The notes under the pieces: model-generated
The model's input: only the letters and a program-made list of their open reading frames with translations
The model's database searches: none
What the model was told of the DNA's origin: nothing
DNA from: an uncultured Candidatus Entotheonella sp.
GTDB lineage: Bacteria; Tectomicrobia; Entotheonellia; Entotheonellales; Entotheonellaceae
Assembly: GCA_951828535.1 (NCBI GenBank)
Contig: OX639990.1
Location: 3,211,300-3,275,299, forward strand
DNA: 64,000 bases
Direction: 5' to 3'
Shown here: one piece after another, positions 56,129 to 64,000 of the stretch
Position numbering within the stretch: position 1 is the stretch's first letter
How the letters are laid out: the number at the start of each line of letters is the position of its first letter
Position numbers and translations under genes: made by a program

Positions 56129-56932
56129 CTAGGATGCGGGCGCGACGCCGCGTAGCTGATCCAGCTTGGCGCCGATGTCGGGCTCGCGCATCAGGGATTC
56201 ACCAACGAGAAACGCCGCCACGCCATGGCCTTCGAGGCGTTCGACGGTGGCGCGGTCCCGGATGCCGCTCTCGCTGACCACCCGGTGGCCGGACGGCACC
56301 TGGGACAGAAGCTCCAGGGTAGTCGCCACGTCGGTGTGGAAAGTGTGAAGGTCGCGGTTGTTGATACCGATCAGGCGGCAGTCGCAGGACAGCGTCTTCT
56401 CCAGCTCCGCGGCGGTGTGCACCTCGACGAACGGCTCCAGGCCGAGTTCGCGGCTCAGGGACGCTAGATCGGCCAGAACCGGCACTTCCAGGGCCGAAGC
56501 GATCAGCAGCACCGCGTCGGCGCCGTGCAGGCGCGCCTCGTAGAGTTGGTAGGCGTCGAGGATGAAGTCCTTGCGCAGGAGCGGCAGCGCCACATGCTGC
56601 CGAACGGCGTGCAGAACGGCCAGATCGCCCTGAAAAAAGGGCTTGTCCGTTAGCACCGAGATGGCTGCGGCGCTGTGGCGGGCGTATGTGGCGGCGATGG
56701 CGAGCGGATCGAAATCGGCGCGGATGACGCCGGCGGACGGCGAAGCCTTCTTGATTTCGGCGATGATGCGCGTCCCCCAGCCGTCATGAGCTTGCAGGGC
56801 GCTCCAGAAGTCGCGCGTGGGCGGCAGTGATTCGGCCTCGCGCCGCAGGGTTTCGAGCCGCACGACTTGGCGCGCGCGGGCGACTTCCTGCCGTTTGCTG
56901 TCCAGGATACGCGCTAGGATGTCGGCGACCAT
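56129..56932 (-). CDS. trpC: Indole-3-glycerol-phosphate synthase
   Basis: This 267-residue TIM-barrel enzyme has ILARILDSKRQEVARAR at the N-terminus, IIAEIKKASPSAGVIR (catalytic Lys), LRKDFILDAYQLYEARLHGADAVLLI, and ESGIRDRATVERLEGHGVAAFLVGESLM. It overlaps the upstream trpD by 19 bp, so translation is coupled. Confidence 0.96.
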   Translation of the reverse strand: MVADILARILDSKRQEVARARQVVRLETLRREAESLPPTRDFWSALQAHDGWGTRIIAEIKKASPSAGVIRADFDPLAIAATYARHSAAAISVLTDKPFFQGDLAVLHAVRQHVALPLLRKDFILDAYQLYEARLHGADAVLLIASALEVPVLADLASLSRELGLEPFVEVHTAAELEKTLSCDCRLIGINNRDLHTFHTDVATTLELLSQVPSGHRVVSESGIRDRATVERLEGHGVAAFLVGESLMREPDIGAKLDQLRGVAPAS

Positions 56933-57942
56933 TGTTGGGTAAACTCCTGCAATTGTTCGAGCTTGGCGAGGGCGCGGCCGCTTTCGAGGGATTCGCGCGC
57001 CTGCGGCAGGCAGTCGGTGATACTCTGAGCGGCGGTGCCGGCGGCAATCGCGGCGGCGGCGTTCAACAGCACGATGTCGCGCCGCGGTGATGCCTCGTTG
57101 CCTAAAATCCGCTTCACCAAGTCAGCATTGTGAGCGGCCTCACCGCCCTGCAGGTCGGTAGGACGGGCGCGCGTCACACCGAAATCTTCCGGACGCACCT
57201 CGTAGGTATGCACCTCGCCGATGCGCAGTTCCGAGACTATCGTGGCAGCGGTCGTGGTCAACTCGTCCAGGCCGTCGCTGCCGTGCACCACGAAGGCGCG
57301 CTCAGCGCCAAGGTTGTGCAGCACCGCGGCCAGCACCGGGGTCAGCCTGCTGTCGTACACCCCCACCAGCTGATGCCGGGCGTGGGCTGGATTGGTCAGG
57401 GGGCCAAGAATGTTGAAGATTGTCCGTACGCCGATTTCTCGTCGCGGACCGATGGCGTGCCGCATGGCACCATGGAGTGCCGGGGCGAACAGAAAGCCGA
57501 TGCCCACCTCGGCGATGGCCGCCTCCACGCCGGCGGGCTCGAGCGACACGTCGACGCCCAGTGCCTCCAGCACGTCGGCGCTGCCGCACTTGCTGGAAGC
57601 GGCCCGGTTGCCGTGCTTGGCCATGACCACCCCGGCGCCCGCGGCTACGAACGCCGCCGCCGTCGAAATGTTGAACGTGCCCGCGGCGTCGCCGCCCGTG
57701 CCCGCGGTATCCACCGGCGTGCTGCCCGCCGGGGTGCGGATAAAGGTCGCCTTGTCGCGCATCACCCGGGCGCAGCCGGTGATCTCCGAGATGCTCTCGC
57801 CCTTGACCCGCAGGCCGATCAGAAAGGCGGCAATCTGCGCCGGCGTTGCCGCCCCCTCCATGATCTCGGTCATCACCCCTATGGCTTCCGCTTCGGTGAG
57901 ATGCCTCCCCTCGATGACCGCCTGGATGCCTGCTCTCATCAT
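56914..57942 (-). CDS. trpD: Anthranilate phosphoribosyltransferase
   Basis: This 342-residue enzyme has GTGGDAAGTFNIST (PRPP loop), KHGNRAASSKCGSADVLEALG and GRREIGVRTIFNILGPLTNPA. It is the first gene of a trpDCF operon. No trpE or trpG is found in the window. A second ATG one codon downstream is possible. Confidence 0.96.
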   Translation of the reverse strand: MMRAGIQAVIEGRHLTEAEAIGVMTEIMEGAATPAQIAAFLIGLRVKGESISEITGCARVMRDKATFIRTPAGSTPVDTAGTGGDAAGTFNISTAAAFVAAGAGVVMAKHGNRAASSKCGSADVLEALGVDVSLEPAGVEAAIAEVGIGFLFAPALHGAMRHAIGPRREIGVRTIFNILGPLTNPAHARHQLVGVYDSRLTPVLAAVLHNLGAERAFVVHGSDGLDELTTTAATIVSELRIGEVHTYEVRPEDFGVTRARPTDLQGGEAAHNADLVKRILGNEASPRRDIVLLNAAAAIAAGTAAQSITDCLPQARESLESGRALAKLEQLQEFTQQWSPTS

Positions 57943-57993
57943 GGCTGATTTCCTGTCCGTAACCCCAACGGATCTCTCAATTTATGGGCGGCG

Positions 57994-58022
57994 ACCTTAT
58001 CACACGGACCGGCAAAAGGCAA
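57994..58022 (-). promoter_or_regulatory. Possible sigma-70 promoter for trpDCF
   Basis: On the minus strand TTGCCT (58017-58022) and TAAGGT (57994-57999) are 17 bp apart, about 52 bp upstream of trpD. No leader peptide with Trp codons or attenuator was recognised. Confidence 0.35.
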
Positions 58023-58247
58023 AAGGTGCGGTGGGGGATGGTCCTCAATATCGACGAGGGGTTACGGGGCGCCGTACACGTTCTCCGACTCGCCGGTTCT
58101 GACGACCCGGCAGCATAAGGGCATGCGTAAGCGGCTGGCGCGAGAGGCGCCGGGTGGACTTGGCCATTTTGGGCCAGTTGGCGGGGATTTGATATGAAGC
58201 GTTGACCGATCTGATTACGACGCCCGCGTGTCGGCGCGTCTGACGGC
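58023..58247. other. Intergenic region upstream of trpD
   Basis: About 225 bp between the end of the anti-sigma gene and the trpD promoter. A small G/C-rich hairpin region is visible, but no gene, tRNA or clear terminator. Confidence 0.4.
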
Positions 58248-59126
58248 TTACAGCCCGCCTATGACCGTCCTGATGGGCCGCATTGGACCTACAACATTGT
58301 GTATGACGTCGGTGTTCTGCCGGTACCTGACGGTGCCGGCCACCCGCAGCAGGGCTTGGCGGTCGATGTCGCCGACCATTGAATAGGTTACGCCGGCGCG
58401 CTGCCACAAAATAATCGGCCGGCCGGCCACGTGCTGCACGTAGAACCTGCCGCCCTCGGTTGGTGTCATGCGCCGGGCAGGGAGCGACAGGGCGGCATCC
58501 CGGAAAGCGAACACCAGCAGGTCCGAGCCCTCGTGCCTGTACTTCATCGCCAAGCCCTTGCGGTCCCGTAGTCGGCACAGGCGGCCCCCCACCAACTGCG
58601 TGGCTTTGTCGGTAATGCACGGCACGTGAAAGGAATGGCCGATGACGTCGCTAGCCCACCGAATGAGTTGGCCGTCGTCACTTGTCTTGACTTCCATGGG
58701 TACGTTCTGGTCCAGATAGGTGTGATACGCCATGGCGGTCTCGTGCACGAATTTGTGCGCCGCGTTGTCCCCGCTTAACAGGTCGCGCACCGGGTTCAGG
58801 AACACCAGCAGCATGGCTGCAGCCAGCGCTGCGCCAAGGCCGACGTCCCGCCACTGCACCGCCTCGCGCAACATCGCCAACTGGGGCCAGCGATGCCTGC
58901 GCTGTTGCGTGGCGCGCCGGATCAGCAGCAGCTTTTCCGCCTGCGGCAGGGGCGCCGTCGCAGCCTGCCGGCGGACCACGGCCCGCACGGCACGCTCAGC
59001 CGCAACCAGATCGGTGCATTCGGGGCATTCCTGCAGGTGCTCCTGCACGTCCAGGCTTTCCTTTATCCCCAGTACCTGATCGAGAAAAAAGGCCAGATAT
59101 TTCCTACATTGTTCACAGGACAACAT
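58248..59126 (-). CDS. Membrane anti-sigma factor with ZAS zinc-finger
   Basis: This 292-residue protein begins LSCEQCRKYLAFFLDQVLG and has EHLQECPEC (H-x3-C-x2-C) at about residues 29-37, the anti-sigma zinc-binding motif. One membrane segment lies at about 96-114 (VGLGAALAAAMLLVFLNPV). The C-terminal domain is presumably periplasmic and has conserved-looking CITDK and GRLCRLRDRKG cysteines. It follows the ECF sigma gene by 3 bp and should sequester that factor at the membrane. Confidence 0.85.
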   Translation of the reverse strand: MLSCEQCRKYLAFFLDQVLGIKESLDVQEHLQECPECTDLVAAERAVRAVVRRQAATAPLPQAEKLLLIRRATQQRRHRWPQLAMLREAVQWRDVGLGAALAAAMLLVFLNPVRDLLSGDNAAHKFVHETAMAYHTYLDQNVPMEVKTSDDGQLIRWASDVIGHSFHVPCITDKATQLVGGRLCRLRDRKGLAMKYRHEGSDLLVFAFRDAALSLPARRMTPTEGGRFYVQHVAGRPIILWQRAGVTYSMVGDIDRQALLRVAGTVRYRQNTDVIHNVVGPMRPIRTVIGGL

Positions 59127-59129
59127 GGC

Positions 59130-59702
59130 TTATTCCTTAACGTATCCGTTCTTGCGCGCGAACTCCGCGAGACTCTTTCGCAGCAGCCGTCGCCCGCGAA
59201 ACAGACGGCTCATCACCGTTCCTTCCGGGCAGTCGATGATGGCGGCGATTTCCTTGTACGAAAATTCGGCCATGTCGGCCAACAAGACGACCATGCGATA
59301 GACCTCGGGGAGCGCGTCCAAGGCGTGTTTAACGTCGTCTTGAACGACGTGCCGCAGCACCTCTTCCAGGGAGGCTTGATCGCTCCATTCGGGGAACAGG
59401 GTCGGGTCGGCATAGAAGGGCTCGACACGTTCAAAATCTGTCTGCTCCTGCTGCCGCGAGGCTTTTCGATAGGTATTGATGTGTGTGTTCCGTAGAATCG
59501 TAAACAACCACGCCTTGATATTTGTTCCAGGCTCGAAACGATCAAAGAAGCGATACGCCTTGAGGTAGGTCTCCTGAACCAAGTCCTGGGCCTCATGGAC
59601 GTTTCGGGTCAGGCGCATGGCGGTGCTATAGAGCACGTCGAAGTGCTCAAGGGCGACGTCTTCGAATTCCTCTTGGCGGCTTATGGTATCCCGTTCAGCC
59701 AT
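59130..59702 (-). CDS. ECF RNA polymerase sigma factor
   Basis: ATG 59702 (GAGGAC upstream) gives 190 residues. Region 2 is DVLYSTAMRLTRNVHEAQDL and VQETYLKAYRFFDRF; region 4 is ALDALPEVYRMVVLLADMAE and SYKEIAAIIDCPEGTVMSRL. It resembles RpoE/SigR-type ECF factors. With the adjacent ZAS anti-sigma it forms a stress-response switch, perhaps linked to redox or envelope damage. Confidence 0.92.
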   Translation of the reverse strand: MAERDTISRQEEFEDVALEHFDVLYSTAMRLTRNVHEAQDLVQETYLKAYRFFDRFEPGTNIKAWLFTILRNTHINTYRKASRQQEQTDFERVEPFYADPTLFPEWSDQASLEEVLRHVVQDDVKHALDALPEVYRMVVLLADMAEFSYKEIAAIIDCPEGTVMSRLFRGRRLLRKSLAEFARKNGYVKE

Positions 59703-60087
59703 GGCTGTCCTCTTCGGCCTGCTCAGGTAACCGGCAGGTGGAGGTGGGGTATCAGTAGGCAGATTACTTACTGGCTCGGTGTTTTTGATCGTACAGGTAG
59801 GCCCACAGGCAGATGAGACCTTACTCAATGAAGGCAAAGATGCCGGGCCATTCAAATCCGTTATCAGGCATTGTCGTTTGACTCTTCCAGGAAGTAAGCG
59901 GCGATAAAGATCAATACGACTCTCAGCAAATATAGCACAAAGTCAGGAGCTTCCTAGCTATCCGGTCTCCATGCTGGTGAGTCTCGCAAGGGGGACGCCC
60001 TGGCTGGTGTCTGAGAGGTATCTGACCATTATGTCTTGGGACTGGGCGAAGCTGGTACGTTCTTGCCAGCGGGTGCGGGACGAGGCG
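59703..60087. other. Upstream region of the ECF sigma gene
   Basis: About 385 bp without a supported gene. It should hold the sigma-factor promoter and the end of the STAND ATPase transcript, but no strong -35/-10 or terminator was identified. Confidence 0.4.
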
Positions 60088-62118
60088 TCAGGATGTGCCG
60101 AAACGGCTGAGAGCGCGCTCGGCACTGCGGCGCACTTGCGGGTTACCGTCACCCAGCAGATCGCGAAGCGCGGATACAGCACGCTCGTCCGCCAGGTGGC
60201 CGAGGGCCAGGGCGGCGCTCTCGCGCAGCAACGGGTAGTTCTCGCGCAGGGCCGCAATGAGATGCGGCACGGCGCGGCGGTCATCCTGGCGGCCCAGCGC
60301 CTCAGCGGCAATGCGGCCAACTTCCTTGTCTTCGTCGATCAGCATGGGAATCAGTGCGTGCACCACGTCGGCCCCGGCCAGGTTGCCGAGGGCGCGGGTG
60401 GCAATCCAGCGCACGTCACTGTTGCCGTCGGCCAGTGCTTCGATCAGCACCGCGGCTGTTTGCGGCAGGGCGACGTCGGCAAGGGATTGCACTGCGGCGC
60501 TGCGGACTCTTCCCTCGGCGTCGTGCAGCATGAAGCGCAGAAGCGGCACCGCCAACGGAGCCGAGAAGCCGCCCAGGGCCGTTGCCATGCGCTGTCGTTC
60601 GACAATCCCGCAGGTCGCCAGCAGGCGGTGAAAAGGCGTCAGCAGCGTGACGTTCCACAGGTCGTCATCGGCCAGTGGAATCCCGTCCACGAGCCCGGCC
60701 AGAGCCGGGAGCCGGGCGCGCTGACCTTCATACACATGCGAAAGAACGGCGGCGGCGAGGCGCCGGAGCCTCGCCCGTTGCCGCCGGGCAGTCGGATCGG
60801 GATGCAGAAACGATTGCAACGATGCCTGGAGGCCCGTGTGACCCATCGTGTACCGCATGCTGTAGGGATCGTGGTGCAATAAGCCGTAGCGCACGCCTTG
60901 CCCCAGCAGCTTTTCAATGCCGGCGCGAAGGGCGGCGGGGTCGGGCGGCGAGGCTTCATCGCTGCAGCGGATCATGAACTCTTCAACGCCAACCTGTTTG
61001 CCCGGCGGCAGGAATGCCCAAGCTTCCAGAAGCTCATGCCACAGCGGCGCGGCGTCGGAATGGTCGCGGGCAATGCGCCGCACGATGCGGCCCACGAGGG
61101 CGTCGGTGTCGTCTCGAACGAGGTCGCGCACCGTTTGCGCCGCGGCGTCCTCCGCCACCGCGGCGGCCGCCACAAGAAAAGGCCAGGCCAGTGCATGGGT
61201 GTCGCGTACCTCGCTAAGCGCCTCCCACCAAGGCGTCCGGACGCCGCTCGGCAGGCAACGCGCCAACTGCTGGTGCAGGCGTTTCCGCTCCTCACCGGCC
61301 AGGGGTTCGAGGGTGCAGGTTGTCAGCGCAGTCCCCTCCGACAGCCCTTGCCGAATGAACTCAACGGCCTCGGCAGGCCCCGCCCACACGGCCAGGGTCG
61401 GCATGCCGGCTTGGTTCAAGGCATCAGTGAAGGCCGCCCAAGCCGCGCGGAAAGACTTGGCCTGCACCGCCTCCACCTGATCGACGACCACAACCAGCAC
61501 CGCCTTGCCCGCTTCGATGCGACCGGGCATGGAGCCGATCAGGTCCGTCCAGCGTCGTTGCGGGTCCCGCGACGCCGCATCGCCCCCGCGATTCAGTCCT
61601 TCCATCACCGTTGCCGCGCCGACCGCCCAAGGGTGCTGCCGCACACGCGCCAACAGGCTCGCCAACGGCGACGCGCTCTGTCCTGACTGTGCCCTGTCCG
61701 TCGCGGCAATCATACGGGTGAAGTCCGCATCGTCCCAGTTCAGTCCCTTCAGACTGCGCAGACGCCTAGTGTCGCGATATGCCTTCTGCACAATCTGCTG
61801 GCTTCTTGCCCGCAAGGCGGCAAGCAGCGAGGCGAACACGTCCTGCGCCAGCAGGCAATCCGCCGCATTCACCTGCACCAGCAGCACCTCGGACGGCTGA
61901 CAGCGCCGCGCCACGAATTCCTCCAGCAGCGCCGATTTGCCACTCCCCGCCGGCCCCTGCAGCACCACGAATACCTGCCTACCCTGGGTCGCCAATCGCA
62001 AACCGGCGTCCAGCTCGGCCAACACCGCTTCCCGACCGATGAACGGCACCCGCAGCAGCGGCTTGTGCCGCGTACGGCGGCCTCTTATTAGCAAGCTTTG
62101 AAGCCAGGGCAGGCGCAT
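60088..62118 (-). CDS. STAND-like P-loop ATPase with C-terminal HEAT repeats
   Basis: This 676-residue protein has FIGREAVLAELDAGL and the Walker A loop GPAGSGKSALLEE (about residues 55-67). A Walker B-like VLVVVVDQVEAV lies near residue 210. After a helical middle, the last ~150 residues form four to five HEAT-like repeats, for example VRSAAVQSLADVALPQ, VRWIATRALGNLAG, VGRIAAEALGRQDD and LRESAALALGHLAD. STAND ATPases with repeat sensors act as signal or defence switches; no effector domain is visible here. It lies next to the core gene nusB and follows it on the same strand after 62 bp. Confidence 0.8.
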   Translation of the reverse strand: MRLPWLQSLLIRGRRTRHKPLLRVPFIGREAVLAELDAGLRLATQGRQVFVVLQGPAGSGKSALLEEFVARRCQPSEVLLVQVNAADCLLAQDVFASLLAALRARSQQIVQKAYRDTRRLRSLKGLNWDDADFTRMIAATDRAQSGQSASPLASLLARVRQHPWAVGAATVMEGLNRGGDAASRDPQRRWTDLIGSMPGRIEAGKAVLVVVVDQVEAVQAKSFRAAWAAFTDALNQAGMPTLAVWAGPAEAVEFIRQGLSEGTALTTCTLEPLAGEERKRLHQQLARCLPSGVRTPWWEALSEVRDTHALAWPFLVAAAAVAEDAAAQTVRDLVRDDTDALVGRIVRRIARDHSDAAPLWHELLEAWAFLPPGKQVGVEEFMIRCSDEASPPDPAALRAGIEKLLGQGVRYGLLHHDPYSMRYTMGHTGLQASLQSFLHPDPTARRQRARLRRLAAAVLSHVYEGQRARLPALAGLVDGIPLADDDLWNVTLLTPFHRLLATCGIVERQRMATALGGFSAPLAVPLLRFMLHDAEGRVRSAAVQSLADVALPQTAAVLIEALADGNSDVRWIATRALGNLAGADVVHALIPMLIDEDKEVGRIAAEALGRQDDRRAVPHLIAALRENYPLLRESAALALGHLADERAVSALRDLLGDGNPQVRRSAERALSRFGTS

Positions 62119-62180
62119 GGTGGCACCTCGTGGAATGGCGAAAAGTCAACAGGCGAGAAGGCCGCCAACCGGCGCGGGCG

Positions 62181-62639
62181 TTATGCGGGAGGACTGGAAA
62201 CGGGATCGGAAGCGGCAACCGGGGCGTCTTCGGACGGCGCCACCTGATTTTTGATGCGATCGAGAATGCCGTTGATGAAGGATGGCGCATCGTCGGCGCC
62301 GTAGCGCTTGGCCACCTCGATGGCCTCATTGATGGTCACGTTGGGGGGAATTTCCGGCATGAACAGCAGCTCGTAGATGGCAAACCGCAGAATGTTGCGC
62401 TCCACTAGGCCGATGCGCTCGAGGGACCAGTTGGCGCTCCATTCCCGGATGAGGGCGTCGATCTCGTCACGGCTGGCGACCACGCCGCGCAGCAAAACAC
62501 CGGTGAATTCCCGCGTACGCGCCGCCGTGAGCGCATGCGCCCATGCACTGGCCAACACAGCCTCCACGTCCCCGTGGGTGATCTCGACCGCGTACAGAAG
62601 TTGCAGGGCCGCCTCTCGTCCTCGGCGTCGTGTGGCCAT
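62181..62639 (-). CDS. nusB: Transcription antitermination factor NusB
   Basis: NusB binds boxA RNA with S10 to prevent early termination in rRNA operons. The 152-residue protein has RRRGREAALQLLYAVEITHG, LVERNILRFAIYELLF and PNVTINEAIEVAKRYGADDAPSFINGILDRI, the full family signature. The C-terminal tail is Ala/Pro/Ser-rich. It belongs to the ribBA-ribH-nusB cluster. Confidence 0.95.
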   Translation of the reverse strand: MATRRRGREAALQLLYAVEITHGDVEAVLASAWAHALTAARTREFTGVLLRGVVASRDEIDALIREWSANWSLERIGLVERNILRFAIYELLFMPEIPPNVTINEAIEVAKRYGADDAPSFINGILDRIKNQVAPSEDAPVAASDPVSSPPA

Positions 62640-62686
62640 TTCGAGACTCCGTTGCTCGCTGCGCTCGCAGCGGATCAGCTAATACG

Positions 62687-63175
62687 CTAGCTACCGCTCG
62701 CTGTGGCGTGCAGCTGGCGATACAGATTCGCCATTTCCATGGCCGAAACGGCTGCCTCCCAGCCTTTATTCCCGGCCTTGCTGCCGGCGCGCTCGATCGC
62801 CTGCTCCAGCGTATCGGTGGTCAGCACTCCGAAACTTACCGGCACGCCACTGTTCAGGGCCGTATTGGCGATGCCGTTGGCCGCCGCGGCAGCGATGTAG
62901 TCAAAATGCGGCGTGGCTCCCCGAATCAGCGTGCCGAGGCAAATGACGGCGTCACCGGCGCGCCCGCTATCGACCAGTTTGCGCGCCATCAGGGGCACCT
63001 CGAACGAGCCCGGCACCCGGTACACCGTGATCGCCTCGTCGCTGGCGCCGTGCCGAACCAGGGCATCCATGGCGCCGTCGAGCAGGCGCTCGGTAATGAA
63101 CTCGTTAAACCGGCTGACGATAATAGCGAACTCCAGACCGGCGGCGGACAGGTGGCCTTCGACAAAACGGGGCAT
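62687..63175 (-). CDS. ribH: 6,7-dimethyl-8-ribityllumazine synthase
   Basis: ATG 63175 with AAGGAGAAGG upstream gives 162 residues. [51 protein letters not shown] and [20 protein letters not shown] with [17 protein letters not shown] identify the riboflavin enzyme, which condenses the pyrimidine and 3,4-dihydroxybutanone phosphate and forms an icosahedral or pentameric shell. Confidence 0.96.
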   Translation of the reverse strand: MPRFVEGHLSAAGLEFAIIVSRFNEFITERLLDGAMDALVRHGASDEAITVYRVPGSFEVPLMARKLVDSGRAGDAVICLGTLIRGATPHFDYIAAAAANGIANTALNSGVPVSFGVLTTDTLEQAIERAGSKAGNKGWEAAVSAMEMANLYRQLHATASGS

Positions 63176-63229
63176 GGCGATTTCCTTCTCCTTGGCTGTC
63201 ACACGCACCCGTACGCGCGGCGTTGGCGG

Positions 63230-64000
63230 TTACCACCACTCCTGATTATCGGGGGGTTCCACCTCGTCCATGGCGTCGAAGACGTGGCCCAGTTTTTCGT
63301 ACTTGGTGCGCAGGTACTGGGCGTTGTGCTTGCCGGGGCGCACCTGAATCGGCACGCGCTCGGCCACCTGCAGGCCAAACCCTTCCAGCGCCACCACCTT
63401 GCGCGGGTTGTTGGTCAACAACCGCATGCGTCGCACCCCGAGGCGCACCAAAATCTGGGCGCCGGTGCCATAATCCCGCAGGTCAGCCTTAAAACCGAGG
63501 TCTTCGTTAGCCTGCACGGTGTCGAGGCCGCTGTCCTGCAGGGCGTAGGCGCGGATCTTATTGGCCAAGCCGATGCCGCGGCCTTCCTGGTTGAGGTACA
63601 GCAGTACCCCTTGTCCGTCCTCGGCGATCAGGCGCAGGGCGCGCTTGAGCTGGGCGCCGCAGTCGCAGCGGAACGAGCCGAAGACGTCACCGGTCAGGCA
63701 GGAGGAATGGATGCGCACCAGCACCGGTTGCGCCGGGTCGATCGTGCCCTTGACCAGCGCCACGTGCTGTTCCTTGCTGATTTCATGCTCGAAGACGACG
63801 GCTCGGAACTCGCCGACATGCAGCGGCAAGCGGGTTTCCGCCACGGTGCGTACCAGCACCTCGCGCTGCATGCGGTAGTGGATCAGGTCCTTGATGGTGA
63901 CAATCTTGAGCCCGAAGCGCTCAGCGAATTCCATCAGTTGCGGAACCCGCGCCATGGTGCCGTCGTCGTGCACGATCTCGCAGATGACGCCCGCCGGTGC
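63230..64000 (-). CDS. ribBA: Bifunctional DHBP synthase / GTP cyclohydrolase II (5' partial)
   Basis: The frame is open to the window edge. The first visible residues APAGVICEIVHDDGTMARVPQ are the C-terminal end of the RibB domain, followed by FAERFGLKIVTIKDLIHYR. The RibA domain has the zinc ligands CLTGDVFGSFRCDCGAQL, YLNQEGRGIGLANKI and LLTNNPRKVVALEG. The upstream N-terminal RibB half lies outside. It starts the riboflavin cluster ribBA-ribH-nusB. Confidence 0.95.
   Translation of the reverse strand, partial: APAGVICEIVHDDGTMARVPQLMEFAERFGLKIVTIKDLIHYRMQREVLVRTVAETRLPLHVGEFRAVVFEHEISKEQHVALVKGTIDPAQPVLVRIHSSCLTGDVFGSFRCDCGAQLKRALRLIAEDGQGVLLYLNQEGRGIGLANKIRAYALQDSGLDTVQANEDLGFKADLRDYGTGAQILVRLGVRRMRLLTNNPRKVVALEGFGLQVAERVPIQVRPGKHNAQYLRTKYEKLGHVFDAMDEVEPPDNQEWW

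Overview
This 64 kb window looks like a bacterial chromosome segment. The core is GC-rich and reads as Pseudomonadota, probably gammaproteobacterial: nusB-ribH-ribBA, trpDCF, leuB next to an Asd/Usg-like gene, purF, fabI, hemL and obgE-proB-rsfS. The species cannot be named from the sequence. No rRNA, tRNA or CRISPR array was recognised.

Layout. (1) Positions 1-10345 are an accessory region of less GC-rich DNA. It holds a giant single-chain restriction-modification protein (Type ISP-like, 3' end outside the window), a DUF4238 protein, and a plasmid- or ICE-like remnant: a TraT lipoprotein, a glycine-zipper protein, a winged-helix Rep-like protein with strong palindromes upstream, and a truncated paralogue of its C-terminal domain. 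(2) 10346-17567 is housekeeping: obgE, proB, rsfS, purF, radC, fabI and an MFS pump. (3) 17581-24680 is a defence island bounded by two imperfect ~135-141 bp direct repeats. Its operon encodes a cytosine-5 methyltransferase, a GHKL/MORC-like ATPase, an unrecognised protein, a DUF6339-like protein and a Vsr nuclease. The ATPase is interrupted by a complete 1482 bp IS with 17 bp inverted repeats and a 3 bp target duplication; removing it restores the frame exactly. (4) 24691-37500 carries sufS-sufU, a two-gene MaoC hydratase pair, acyl-CoA synthetase, nitroreductase, a toxin-first TA pair, argD, arfB, a lipoprotein, an MpaB-like oxygenase and a sulfotransferase. (5) 37535-46442 is the most interesting region. 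It has an NDH-2-like/SelD fusion, a Sel1/peptidoglycan-binding/serine protease, and a linalool dehydratase/isomerase-like (LinD) gene with two in-frame TGA codons in an operon with a Tat-exported aldo/keto reductase. (6) 46682-64000 is mostly core: an amidohydrolase, an archaeal-type pgk, hemL, mtnP, an Asd-like gene without its catalytic Cys, leuB, trpFCD, an ECF sigma/anti-sigma pair, a STAND/HEAT ATPase, nusB, ribH and ribBA.

Main discovery. At 43311-44840 (minus strand) two apparent ORFs are one reading frame split by two TGA codons nine codons apart. They sit where LinD has its catalytic cysteine pair (C-x8-C). The second TGA is followed by a hairpin with a GGUCU loop at nucleotides 22-26, the same spacing and loop as the E. 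coli fdhF SECIS element. The first TGA also has a hairpin directly downstream, whose loop contains the second TGA. With selD 3 kb away, this is best read as a two-selenocysteine LinD-like enzyme rather than a broken gene. The second system worth attention is the Dcm/MORC-like ATPase/DUF6339/Vsr operon.
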